Of a stretch of 64,000 nucleotides of DNA, positions 55,901 to 64,000 are shown one piece after another (the stretch's first letter is position 1; every line of letters starts with the position of its first letter). The position numbers were made by a program, and so were the translations under genes. Source of the DNA: Epinephelus fuscoguttatus (taxonomy: Eukaryota; Chordata; Actinopteri; Perciformes; Serranidae); contig NC_064766.1 in the NCBI RefSeq assembly GCF_011397635.1, positions 42,638,600 to 42,702,599 on the forward strand. Direction: 5' to 3'. The notes beneath the pieces are model-generated. The model worked only from the letters and a program-made list of their open reading frames with translations. It made no database searches and was not told the origin of the DNA.

Positions 55901-58900
55901 GAATTCAGATACAAATTCAGAATACGGGCCAGGAGCACAGTACACTATAACAAATAAAAGTGGCTGCGAGGTTTTCCAGGTCGGATGTAAAAGACTAAGA
56001 ACGAGGCTTTCAAATGAATTATAATCTAGTTTAGGTTTAGGGCTGATTAACAGACTAGAGTTAAAAATGGCTGCAACTCCCCCTCCTCGGCCGCTGCCTC
56101 GAGGAATGTGGGTATTATTATGACTGGGAGGAGTGGACTCATTTAGACTGACATATTCATCTGGACACAGCCAGGTTTCAGTGAGACTGAGTAAATCAAT
56201 ATGATTATCTGATATTAATTTACTAACACTGCTTTAGACGATAGAGACCTGATATTTAACAGTCTGCATTTAATTCTCCTGTTTTGTCTTTCTGTCACAG
56301 AAGAGGTTTTAATTTTTATGAGGTTGTTATGCACAGCTCCTCTTTGTTTAATTTTAGATTTAGATCATTTAGGCAGTCGGGGGACAGACAGCGTTTGTAT
56401 AAAACTATGAAAACTATGGCTGGGTAACTGAACTAGAAGCTCAGAGAGGTGTATAGGACTGCGACTCCAAGTCCTGTTCTCAACTCTGGGTTGTCAGGGA
56501 TTTAAATTACTAATAAAGTTTGCCATGTTCCTAGAAATGAGAGCAGCTCCATCCAAAGTGGGATGAATGCCGTCTCTCCTAATAAGACCAGGTTTTCCCC
56601 AGAAAGTTTGCCAATTATTAATGAAACCCACATTGTTTGCTGGACACCACCTGGACAGCCAGCGATTAAATGATGACATGCGGCTAAACATGTCATCACT
56701 GGTCAGATTTGGGAGGGGTCCAGAGAAAACTACAGAGTCCGACATCGTTTTTGCGTATTCACACAACTGACTGATGGTTCTGACTGAGAGTTCTGACTGA
56801 GAGTTCTGACTGACGGTCCTAACTAACTGACGGTTCTAACTGACGGTTCTGACTGACGGTCCTAACTAACTGACGGTTCTGACTGACGGTTCTGACTAAC
56901 TGATGGTTCTCTGTGTTCTCAGGCTGAAGAAAGACGTCAGATATTTTTACTCAGGACCAAGAACCAAAGATGGAATCATGGACTTTGCTAATCGAGTCGG
57001 AGGGTCAGTGCTCATTTATCTCATGTTGTCTCACAGTGTGTCCGAGCAGGATGTGAGCGTCAGACTGTCACGCCACGTCACGTTACATTAGACGCTCTCT
57101 GTCACTCTGTCATGTTGGTCCAATCAGCTGCACCCTCACAGTGACCTCTGACAGGATGAGTATGTACTTCCTGATTATTCCAGATGACATCACTGTCACA
57201 GGTAACTGATAGGTGTCACTGCTGTAGCTCCCAGAATGCATCACACCTCCATCTATAGTACAGCGACCTCTGCTGACGTTACAGTTCTCACCAGAAACCT
57301 TCCTGCTCATCTCCCTGCAGCCTGATGATGACTTATCTGGGTTTCTGTAGTGACATCACAGCGGTCAGTGTGACATCAGGTGTCCTTCAGGTAACTCCCA
57401 AATTTAAATCTCATCAATCAGCAGTTCTTCATCCATGGCGGCGTCTCCAACGGCAACGGCAGAATAAACATAGGGCGTCGGACACACGTTAATTACTGAC
57501 AGTCCAACAGGAAACAGTGTCATCACACTGCGCTGACTCGCATCACATCCTGCTGGGACAATCACGGATGGGGGGGCGGGGGATTCAGGACTTCAGTCCA
57601 CCTCCTGGTGTCTGCAAAGAGCCTCTGAGCATCAGACCCAAAATCTGCTTCAGGAGCTCCTCTATATGACTGACCTCTGACCCCTCTGACCCCTCTGACT
57701 CCTCTGACCTCTGACCCCTCTGACCCCTCTGACTCCTCTGTCCTCTGACCCCTCTGACTCCTCTGTCCTCTGACTCCTCTGACTCCTCTGACCCCTCTGA
57801 CTCCTCTGACTCCTCTGTCCTCTGATCCCTCTGACTCCTCTGACTCCTCTGACTCCTCTGTCCTCTGACCCCTCTGACTCCTCTGACCCCTCTGACTCCT
57901 CTGACCCCTCTGACTCCTCTGACTCCTCTGTCCTCTGACCCCTCTGACTCCTCTGACCCCTCTGACTCCTCTGTCCTCTGACTCCTCTGACCCCTCTGAC
58001 TCCTCTGTCCTCTGACTCCTCTGACCCCTCTGACTCCTCTGACCCCTCTGACTCCTCTGACTCCTCTGTCCTCTGACCCCTCTGACTCCTCTGACCCCTC
58101 TGACTCCTCTGACTCCTCTGACCCCTCTGTCCTCTGACTCCTCTGTCCTCTGACTCCTCTGTCCTCTGACTCCTCTGACCCTTCTGATCCCTCTGACTCC
58201 TCTGACTCCTCTGACCCCTCTGTCCTCTGACACCTCTGTCCTCTGACTCCTCTGTCCTCTGACCTCTGACCCCTCTGACCCCTCTGACTCCTCTGTCCTC
58301 TGACTCCTCTGTCCTCTGACTCCTCTGACCCCTCTGACTCCTCTGTCCTCTGACTCCTCTGTCCTCTGACTCCTCTGACCCCTCTGACCCCTCTGACTCC
58401 TCTGTCCTCTGACTCCTCTGTCCTCTGACTCCTCTGACCCCTCTGACCCCTCTGACCCCTCTGTCCTCTGACTCCTCTGACCCCTCTGACCCCTCTGTCC
58501 TCTGACTCCTCTGACTCCTCTGACCCCTCTGTCCTCTGACTCCTCTGACCCCTCTGTCTCCTCTGACTCCTCTGACCCCTCTGACTCCTCTGACTCCTCT
58601 GTCCTCTGATCCCTCTGACTCCTCTGACTCCTCTGTCCTCTGACTCCTCTGTCCTCTGACCCCTCTGACTCCTCTGTCCTCTGACTCCTCTGACCCCTCT
58701 GACTCCTCTGTCCTCTGACTCCTCTGACCCCTCTGACTCCTCTGTCCTCTGACCCTTCTGATCCCTCTGACTCCTCTGACTCCTCTGACCCCTCTGTCCT
58801 CTGACTCCTCTGTCCTCTGACTCCTCTGACCCTTCTGATCCCTCTGACTCCTCTGACTCCTCTGACTCCTCTGACCCCTCTGTCCTCTGACACCTCTGTC

Positions 58901-60995
58901 CTCTGACTCCTCTGTCCTCTGACCTCTGACCCCTCTGACTCCTCTGTCCTCTGACTCCTCTGTCCTCTGACTCCTCTGACCCCTCTGACTCCTCTGACCC
59001 CTCTGTCCTCTGACTCCTCTGACCCCTCTGTCTCCTCTGACTCCTCTGACTCCTCTGACCCCTCTGACCCCTCTGACCCCTCTGTCCTCTGACTCCTCTG
59101 ACCCCTCTGACCCCTCTGACTCCTCTGACTCCTCTGACCCCTCTGTCTCCTCTGACTCCTCTGACTCCTCTGTCCTCCTGACTCCCTCTGACTCCTCTGA
59201 CCCTCTGTCCTCTGACTCCTCTGACCCTCTGACTCCTCTGACCTCTGACTCCTCTGACCCTCTGACTCTCTGTCCCCTGACTCCTCTGTCACCTCTGAGC
59301 CCTCTGACCCCTCTGTCCTCTGACTCCTCTGACCCCTCTGTCCTCTGACTCCTCTGTCCTCTGACTCCTCTGACTCCTCTGACCCCTCTGACTCCTCTGA
59401 CTCCTCTGACTCCTCTGACCCCTCTGTCTCCTCTGACTCCTCTGACTCCTCTGACCCCTCTGTCCTCTGACTCCTCTGACTCCTCTGACTCCTCTGACCC
59501 CTCTGTCCTCTGACTCCTCTGACCCCTCTGACCCCTCTGACTCCTCTGACTCCTCTGACCCCTCTGACCCCTCTGTCTCCTCTGACTCCTCTGACTCCTC
59601 TGACCCCTCTGTCTCCTCTGACTCCTCTGACTCCTCTGACCCCTCTGTCTCCTCTGACTCCTCTGACCCCTCTGTCTCCTCTGACTCCTCTGACTCCTCT
59701 GACCCCTCTGTCCTCTGACTCCTCTGACTCCTCTGACTCCTCTGACCCCTCTGTCTCCTCTGACTCCTCTGACTCCTCTGACCCCTCTGTCTCCTCTGAC
59801 TCCTCTGACTCCTCTGACCCCTCTGTCTCCTCTGACTCCTCTGACTCCTCTGACCCCTCTGTCCTCTGACTCCTCTGACTCCTCTGACTCCTCTGACCCC
59901 TCTGTCCTCTGACCCCTCTGACTCCTCTGACTCCTCTGTCCTCTGACGTGTATAACATGTCTCATGTCAAAAGGACAGACACTGAAGACGTGCCAACATC
60001 TGTCTCACTGGGACTTTAATTGCACAGTGTGACATCACAGCAGTCAGTGTGACATCACAGTAGTCACATCATCACCCCTGTGTGTGTGGCGTCCTTCAGG
60101 CCGCTGATTCGACCTCTGAACAGTCTGCAACTCTTCCAACACGCCATGAACCGCCATGATGTCATGTTTGTTTACGTTGGAGCAGCTGGACAGAGACAGC
60201 AGACTGGACAGAGACATCAGCTGGACAGAGACAGCAGACTGGACAGAGACAGCAGACTGGACAGAGACATCAGCTGGACAGAGACAGCAGACTGGACAGA
60301 GACATCAGCTGGACAGGGACATCTGCTGGACAGAGACAGCTAATGGACAGAGACATCAGCTGGACAGAGACAGCTAATGGACAGAGACATCAGCTGGACA
60401 GAGACAGCAGACTGGACAGAGACAGCTACTGGACAGAGACAACAGACTGGACAGAGACATCAGCTGGACAGAGACAGCAGACTGGACAGAGACATCAGCT
60501 GGACAGAGACATTTGGTGGACAGAGACAGCTAATGGACAGAGACATCAGCTGGACAGAGACATTTGCTGGACAGAGACAGCTAATGGACAGAGACATCAG
60601 CTGGACAGAGACAGCTAATGGACAGAGACATCAGCTGGACAGAGACAGCAGACTGGACAGAGACATCAGCTGGACAGAGACATCAGCTGGACAGAGACAG
60701 CTAATGGACAGAGACATCAGCTGGACAGAGACAGCAGACTGGACAGAGACATCAGCTGGACAGAGACATCAGCTGGACAGAGACAGCTACTGGAGTTCGG
60801 TTATGTTCCATTTAAATGTGTCAATAAAGTTGATTCAAACACAGATGAATCAGATGTTACCGTGGTTACAACCGTTGTGAATTGTGCGTGTTTCAGAGGA
60901 ACGTGACGGAGACCTGAAGTCGTGGATCAACAGAGAACGTTTCCCAAACTTCTTCAGGATCGACAGCTACACTCTGTACGCCATGGGAGACTCAG
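44844..60995 (+). CDS. tmx3: TMX3-like thioredoxin-related transmembrane protein, 5' exons; probably damaged
   Basis: Exons: 44,844-44,883, 45,242-45,293, 51,296-51,338, 51,761-51,884, 52,011-52,056, 56,923-57,003, 60,100 to about 60,183, and 60,897-60,995. Phases agree through the start of exon 7. The product begins with a hydrophobic signal peptide ([11 protein letters not shown]) and continues [32 protein letters not shown] and VRGYP (cis-Pro). Then come [24 protein letters not shown] and [17 protein letters not shown], in TMX3 order. TMX3 is an ER-membrane disulfide oxidoreductase. The active site is CSFC where TMX3 has CGHC; both Cys remain. Exon 7 runs into an 18-bp minisatellite with no GT donor, and the segment after VYVG (about 50 residues, two exons' worth in TMX3) is absent. 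The rest of the gene and the membrane segment are not in the window. It is either a young pseudogene, a paralogue with altered structure, or an assembly problem in the array. Confidence 0.78.
45294..48338. other. TMX3-like intron 2, 5' half
   Basis: No exons or clearly identifiable elements. It is AT-rich to about 46,500 with ATGTTAT/ATAACATG-type repeats near 45,530-45,720. The ORFs at 47.2-48.2 kb show no recognisable domain. Confidence 0.35.
48339..48785 (+). pseudogene. PIN-like domain fragment of a transposon-associated protein
   Basis: An open frame of about 148 codons contains [49 protein letters not shown] and VADNT. The Pro-Asp-Thr-Asp block, the Leu-Gly/Gly-Pro helix, and the Ala-Leu-x-Ala-Phe-Ser-(G)AD pair are features of a PIN/FEN1-like nuclease fold seen in many uncharacterised, repeat-associated proteins of fish and cnidarians. 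Only this segment remains. Identity with a specific transposon family is not established. Confidence 0.45.
48790..49222. other. Unassigned part of TMX3-like intron 2
   Basis: Nothing recognised. Confidence 0.3.
49223..50582 (+). mobile_element. Second PIF/Harbinger-like element, decayed
   Basis: The left end (TTTCCCAGATCGCTCTTAGC at about 49,227) and the right end (reverse complement GTTTCCCAGTTAAAAGCGAT, ending about 50,580) form imperfect inverted termini with repeated CTTAAG and CTTAGCG motifs inside. Between them is a HARBI1-type N-terminal transposase fragment. No DDE region was found, so the element is internally deleted. Confidence 0.55.
49901..50224 (+). pseudogene. HARBI1-like transposase N-terminal fragment
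   Basis: The frame reads [20 protein letters not shown], then [20 protein letters not shown] and [14 protein letters not shown]. The ALxFYAxGSFxxxVGD and GLSKxxV blocks are the conserved N-terminal region of Harbinger transposases, just before the DDE domain. The coding sequence then falls into unrelated frames, and the catalytic part is missing. Confidence 0.75.
50590..50870. repeat. 33-bp minisatellite in TMX3-like intron 2
   Basis: About eight copies of a 33-bp unit containing GTATGACTCCGCCCACCAGT and CCACCC(T/A)(G/T)GTGGTT. The period is divisible by three, which creates ORFs on both strands. Confidence 0.95.
50871..51295. other. End of TMX3-like intron 2
   Basis: No feature beyond a repeated ATGATCATGT motif near 51,175-51,220 and two GACCTTTGACCTTT stretches near 51,040 and 51,160. 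Confidence 0.35.
51412..51725. repeat. 27-bp minisatellite in TMX3-like intron 3
   Basis: About 11-12 copies of a 27-bp unit (GTGTCAGTCTGTGTGACGCT then GCGTTCA) with G/A variants. It ends 35 bp before the acceptor of exon 4. ORFs in three frames are artefacts. Confidence 0.95.
52089..52210. repeat. GTGTCT/GT/CTGT microsatellite in TMX3-like intron 5
   Basis: A compound repeat of GTGTGTCT, GT and CTGT steps about 40 bp downstream of the exon 5 donor. Confidence 0.9.
52553..52616. repeat. 16-18-bp minisatellite interrupted by the L2 insertion, left part
   Basis: GACTGATGGTTCT/GACTGAGAGTTCT units. The same units continue at 56,767-56,917 on the other side of the L2 copy, so the array predates the insertion. 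Confidence 0.85.
53427..55108 (-). pseudogene. L2 reverse transcriptase and C-terminal domain, nearly intact
   Basis: One frame (55,108-53,828) covers [53 protein letters not shown] at 54,257-54,268 and [12 protein letters not shown]. The catalytic-Asp block reads [11 protein letters not shown], lacking one Ala codon of the usual SAAFD. A frame change near 53,890 moves the C-terminal domain ([25 protein letters not shown]) to 53,903-53,427. It is the least decayed L2 RT of this family here but needs at least one frame repair. Confidence 0.85.
55109..56290 (-). pseudogene. L2 endonuclease and linker, broken
   Basis: Read on the minus strand in pieces: [30 protein letters not shown] (Asp-x-Asn), [31 protein letters not shown] (Ser-Asp-His), then the linker [19 protein letters not shown] and [14 protein letters not shown]. 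Several stops and frame changes occur (for example near 55,800 and 56,230). Domain order is normal for ORF2. Confidence 0.75.
56494..56766 (-). pseudogene. L2 ORF1 C-terminal end, SGNH esterase fragment
   Basis: On the minus strand: [40 protein letters not shown] and [20 protein letters not shown]. The Gly-Ile-His-Pro-Thr block with the preceding Asp is the catalytic Asp-x-x-His of SGNH hydrolases, which occur in ORF1 of L2/CR1 LINEs. The N-terminal part, including the Ser block, is lost by 5' truncation at 56,766. Confidence 0.78.
56767..56917. repeat. 16-18-bp minisatellite, right part
   Basis: Continuation of the GACTGACGGTTCT/AACTAACTGACGGTT array after the L2 copy. It stops about five bases before the acceptor of exon 6 (AG at 56,921-56,922), so it occupies the normal position of branch point and polypyrimidine tract, leaving only TCTCTGTGTTCTC. 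Confidence 0.85.
57004..57667. other. TMX3-like intron 6, 5' part
   Basis: No exon or element recognised. Confidence 0.35.
57668..59945. repeat. Pyrimidine-rich minisatellite (CTCTGACTC/CCCCTCTGTC), 2.3 kb, in TMX3-like intron 6
   Basis: Units of 9 bp (CTCTGACTC, CTCTGACCC) are mixed with 7-bp (CTCTGTC) and 16-bp combinations. Blocks such as CTCTGACCCTTCTGATCCC occur at 58,168, 58,745 and 58,828, indicating block duplications of about 580-660 bp. The two long minus-strand ORFs (767 and 798 codons) are artefacts. Confidence 0.95.
60184..60790. repeat. 17-18-bp minisatellite overlapping the end of TMX3-like exon 7
   Basis: Units CTGGACAGAGACATCAG and CTGGACAGAGACAGCAGA, with GCTAATGGACAG and CTACTGGACAG variants, about 34 copies. 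The first unit begins at the codon after GTTGGAGCA of exon 7, so the array has replaced the exon 7 donor. Confidence 0.95.
60791..60896. other. TMX3-like intron 7 remainder
   Basis: Short unique sequence with an AATAAA at about 60,823-60,828 and the acceptor GTGTTTCAG ending at 60,896. Confidence 0.5.
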
Positions 60996-61162
60996 GTAAC
61001 CTCACCTGTCCTCTGTCCTCACCTGTCCTCACCTGTCCCCACCTGTCCTCTGTCCTCACTTGTCCTCTACTGTCTATTGAACCTTTTTAAGAAGGAGACG
61101 TGTCTCTGACCAGGGCCCTGTTTGAACTCTGATCCTGATCTCTGAGCTGAGAAAACAGATCA

Positions 61163-61303
61163 GCTGATCAGGAAAAAAACAGTAGAAACCTCAGGAAGAG
61201 CAACTGAGGAGGGATCCCTCTTCCAGGACGGACAGACGTGCAGTAGATGTCGTACAGAACAGATCAACATGATAAATTAACAGTAATCCACATGACACAA
61301 TGA
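61163..61303 (-). mobile_element. L2-type LINE 3' fragment lacking its terminus
   Basis: Minus-strand match to the L2 3' UTR from TGATCAGGAAAAA to the AG tract. The last roughly 110 bp of the family are missing (the match starts abruptly at 61,163). Its AG tract leads directly into the following minisatellite. Confidence 0.8.
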
Positions 61304-61309
61304 GACAGA

Positions 61310-61362
<53 letters not shown>

Positions 61363-62757
61363 AGAGAGAGAGAGAGAGAGGTGGAGACAGACAGAGACAG
61401 AGACAGGTGGAGACAGTCACAGACAGGTGGAGACAGACAGAGACAGAGACAGGTGGAGACAGACACAGACAGGTGGAGACAGTCACAGACAGGTGGAGAC
61501 AGACAGAGACAGAGACAGGTGGAGACAGTCACAGACAGGTGGAGACAGACAGAGACAGAGACAGGTGGAGACAGACACAGACAGAGACAGGTGGAGACAG
61601 ACACAGACAGGTGGAGACAGTCACAGACAGGTGGAGACAGACACAGACAGGTGGAGACAGTCACAGACAGGTGGAGACAGACAGAGACAGAGACAGGTGG
61701 AGACAGACACAGACAGGTGGAGACAGACAGAGACAGAGACAGGTGGAGACAGACACAGACAGGTGGAGACAGACAGAGACAGAGACAGGTGGAGACAGTC
61801 ACAGACAGGTGGAGACAGACAGAGACAGAGACAGGTGGAGACAGACACAGACAGGTGGAGACAGACAGAGACAGAGACAGGTGGAGACAGACACAGACAG
61901 GTGGAGACAGACAGAGACAGAGACAGGTGGAGACAGACACAGACAGGTGGAGACAGACAGAGACAGAGACAGGTGGAGACAGACAGAGACAGAGACAGGT
62001 GGAGACAGACACAGACAGGTGGAGACAGACAGAGACACAGACAGGTGGAGACAGACACAGACAGAGACAGGTGGAGACAGACAGAGACAGGTGGAGACAG
62101 ACACAGACAGAGACAGGTGGAGACAGACACAGACAGGTGGAGACAGACACAGACAGAGACAGGTGGAGACAGACAGAGACAGGTGGAGACAGACACAGAC
62201 AGAGACAGGTGGAGACAGACACAGACAGGTGGAGACAGACAGAGACACAGACAGGTGGAGACAGACACAGACAGGTGGAGACAGACAGAGACAGGTGGAG
62301 ACAGACACAGACAGAGACAGGTGGAGACAGACACAGACAGGTGGAGACAGACAGAGACAGAGACAGGTGGAGACAGACACAGACAGGTGGAGACAGACAG
62401 AGACAGGTGGAGACAGACACAGACAGGTGGAGACAGACACAGACAGAGACAGGTGGAGACAGACACAGACAGGTGGAGACAGACAGAGACAGAGACAGGT
62501 GGAGACAGACACAGACAGGTGGAGACAGACAGAGACAGGTGGAGACAGACACAGACAGGTGGAGACAGACAGAGACAGGTGGAGACAGACAGAGACAGGT
62601 GGAGACAGACACAGACAGAGACAGGTGGAGACAGACACAGACAGGTGGAGACAGGTGGAGACAGACACAGACAGGTGGAGACAGACACAGACAGGTGGAG
62701 ACAGACACAGACAGAGACAGGTGGAGACAGACAGAGACAGAGACAGGGGGAGACAGA
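61304..62757. repeat. Minisatellite of GGTGGAGACAGAC(A/G)(C)AGACA units, 1.45 kb
   Basis: It starts as AG dinucleotides (61,304-61,380) and passes into 20- and 26-bp units of AGGTGGAGACAGACACAGAC with CAGAGACAG insertions and a rarer GACAGTCACAGAC variant confined to the first 500 bp. The many long ORFs on both strands are artefacts. Confidence 0.95.
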
Positions 62758-63797
62758 GCAACATTTCCTGTTCAAATGTAACACATATGAAGAACTTAGA
62801 ACCAAGTTCTTTTCAAAAATGAAACATAAACTCCAAGATTTTGATCCCCTCTGTGATCAGGAGAACACGCATCATCTACTTGGAGAAAACAGCGTCAGTG
62901 CCATAGAAGCAGCAAAATATGTCAGTGCATGTCACAGCCTGAGAGACACAGCAACACAACAACACAGTCTCCTTATAACACTCTGCCTATTTAATGTGAC
63001 ACGGACTTAATGTATGTGTATCTGCCTATTCAATATGAAATGGACTTAATGTAAAATAGTTAATGTATGTGTATCTGCCTATTCAATATGAAATGGACTT
63101 AATGTAAAATAGTTAATGTATGTGTATCTGCCTATTCAATATGAAATGGACTTAATGTAAAATAGTTAATGTATGTGTATCTACCTATTCAATATGAAAT
63201 GGACTTAATGTAAAATAGTTAATGTATGTGTATCTGCCTATTCAATATGAAATGGACTTAATGTAAAATAGTTAATGTATGTGTATCTACCTATTCAATA
63301 TGAAATGGACTTAATGTAAAATAGTTAATGTATGTGTATCTGCCTATTCAATATGAAATGGACTTAATGTAAAATAGTTAATGTATGTGTATCTACCTAT
63401 TCAATATGAAATGGACTGAATGTAAAATAGTTAATGTATGTGTATCTGCCTATTCAATATGAAATGGACTGAATGTAAAATAGTTAATGTATGTGTATCT
63501 GCCTATTCAATATGAAATGGACTTAATGTAAAATAGTTAATGTATGTGTATCTACCTATTCAATATGAAATGGACTTAATGTAAAATAGTTAATGTATGT
63601 GTATCTACCTATTCAATATGAAATGGACTTAATGTAAAATAGTTAATGTATGTGTATCTGCCTATTCAATATGAAATGGACTGAATGTAAAATAGTTAAT
63701 GTATTGTATTAATTGTATTGTAATTGAATTGTATGTCTACATGTACGTTCTGCTTTCAGCAACAACGGTTGATACCATTCATGTCAATAAAGCTACT
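62758..63797 (+). mobile_element. 3' end of a LINE with internal 53-bp tandem repeats
   Basis: A C-terminal LINE segment is readable to a stop at 63,008-63,010: EQHFLFKCNTYEELRTKFFS, LLGENSVSAIEAAKYVSACH and SLRD. The His, Cys and LLGE blocks match the end of ORF2 in a fish LINE whose exact clade I cannot name. The 3' UTR (63,003-63,710) is 13 copies of a 53-bp unit. It ends in TGTACGTTCTGCTTTCAGC and GTCAATAAAGCTAC before an AATTG-type tail. Confidence 0.65.
63003..63710. repeat. 53-bp tandem repeat, about 13 copies, in a LINE 3' UTR
   Basis: Unit: TTAATGTATGTGTATCTGCC, TATTCAATATGAAATGGACT, TAATGTAAAATAG. Variants are CTGCC/CTACC and GGACTT/GGACTG. Copies are nearly identical, suggesting recent expansion. 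Confidence 0.95.
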
Positions 63798-63850
63798 TTG
63801 AAATTGAATTGGCAGAGAGACAGAGGGAGGGAGACAGAGAGAGAGACAGA

Positions 63851-64000
63851 CTGGTTATTTACTGTTTGTTTACCAGTTATTTACTGGTTATTTATCAGTT
63901 ATCTACTGGTTATCTACTGGTTATTTACTGGTTATTTATCAGTTATTTACTGGTTATTTACTGGTTATTTATCAGTTATCTACTGGTTATTTACTGGTTA
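63851..64000. repeat. 11-bp minisatellite at the window end
   Basis: TTATTTACTGG, TTATTTATCAG and TTATCTACTGG units alternate and continue past the window edge. Confidence 0.95.

Larger units (their letters stand above)
52617..56766 (-). mobile_element. L2-type LINE, 4.15 kb, minus strand, in TMX3-like intron 5
   Basis: This is the longest copy of the main L2 family: 3' tail (52,620-52,860, ending in AATTC repeats), 3' UTR with AG tracts (52,898-52,945 and 53,310-53,335), C-terminal domain, RT, endonuclease and the end of ORF1. Its 5' end truncates ORF1. It lies within a minisatellite. Confidence 0.9.

Noticed and set aside
57562-59965. Long minus-strand ORFs of Arg-Gly-Val and Ser-Glu-Glu repeats
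   Set aside because: Frames of a 9/7-bp minisatellite located in an intron; no independent coding evidence.
61191-63010. Several 300-530-codon ORFs on both strands
   Set aside because: Minisatellite and AG-repeat translations; only the short LINE end after 62,758 is recognisable protein.

Overview
The window reads as nuclear DNA of a teleost fish, probably a percomorph. The evidence is the mix of elements (L2/CR1-type, Nimb-type and Rex1-like LINEs, a Penelope-like element, a Tc1/mariner transposon, PIF/Harbinger transposons, a tRNA-derived SINE), long GC-rich minisatellites, and intron-containing vertebrate genes. Nothing bacterial, viral or organellar was recognised. Roughly a fifth of the window is simple tandem repeat and well over a third is transposon sequence.

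Region by region. 1-13,090 is a pile of nested transposons: a hairpin-like element carrying a THAP exon, then a Nimb-type LINE whose pieces (endonuclease, start of RT, RNase H, C-terminal zinc-binding tail) are separated by an L2 LINE, an unidentified 1.83-kb insertion with a 14-bp duplication, another L2-like LINE and an L2 tail. A second Nimb fragment follows. 13,466-14,239 is a hAT-like MITE, then come a 2.4-kb array of 15-bp repeats and a polypyrimidine tract. 18,190-25,895 is the best host gene: seven coding exons with continuous reading phase encode a nine-finger C2H2 protein of 561 residues. Its introns hold a 1.6-kb Tc1 transposon, a 1.8-kb minisatellite, a SINE with a fold-back end and a tandemly copied splice donor. 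27,567-36,534 is one PIF/Harbinger transposon with TTA target duplications, swollen to 9 kb by a full-length LINE, an L2 tail and a Penelope-like element. It still shows a DDE transposase on the minus strand and a MADF/Myb-like partner on the plus strand. 36.6-40.35 kb is microsatellite and minisatellite that runs up to an intronless melanopsin (opn4) copy, which is a pseudogene. A Rex1-like LINE follows.

44,844 to at least 60,995 is a TMX3-like (thioredoxin-related transmembrane protein) gene, plus strand, with eight recognisable exons. Splice phases agree through the start of exon 7, where an 18-bp minisatellite replaces the splice donor and the exon encoding the next roughly 50 residues cannot be found. 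Its introns hold a Harbinger fragment, a PIN-like fragment, a 4.15-kb L2 and several different minisatellites. The end of the window is a minisatellite that appears to grow out of an L2 tail, plus the 3' end of another LINE with 53-bp repeats.

The host loci (C2H2 factor, melanopsin relic, TMX3-like gene) show no sign of working together. What unites the window is repeat biology: nested insertions that can be ordered in time, and minisatellites altering gene structure. Family names rest on recognition of protein motifs without database searching, so family-level calls are firmer than subfamily names.
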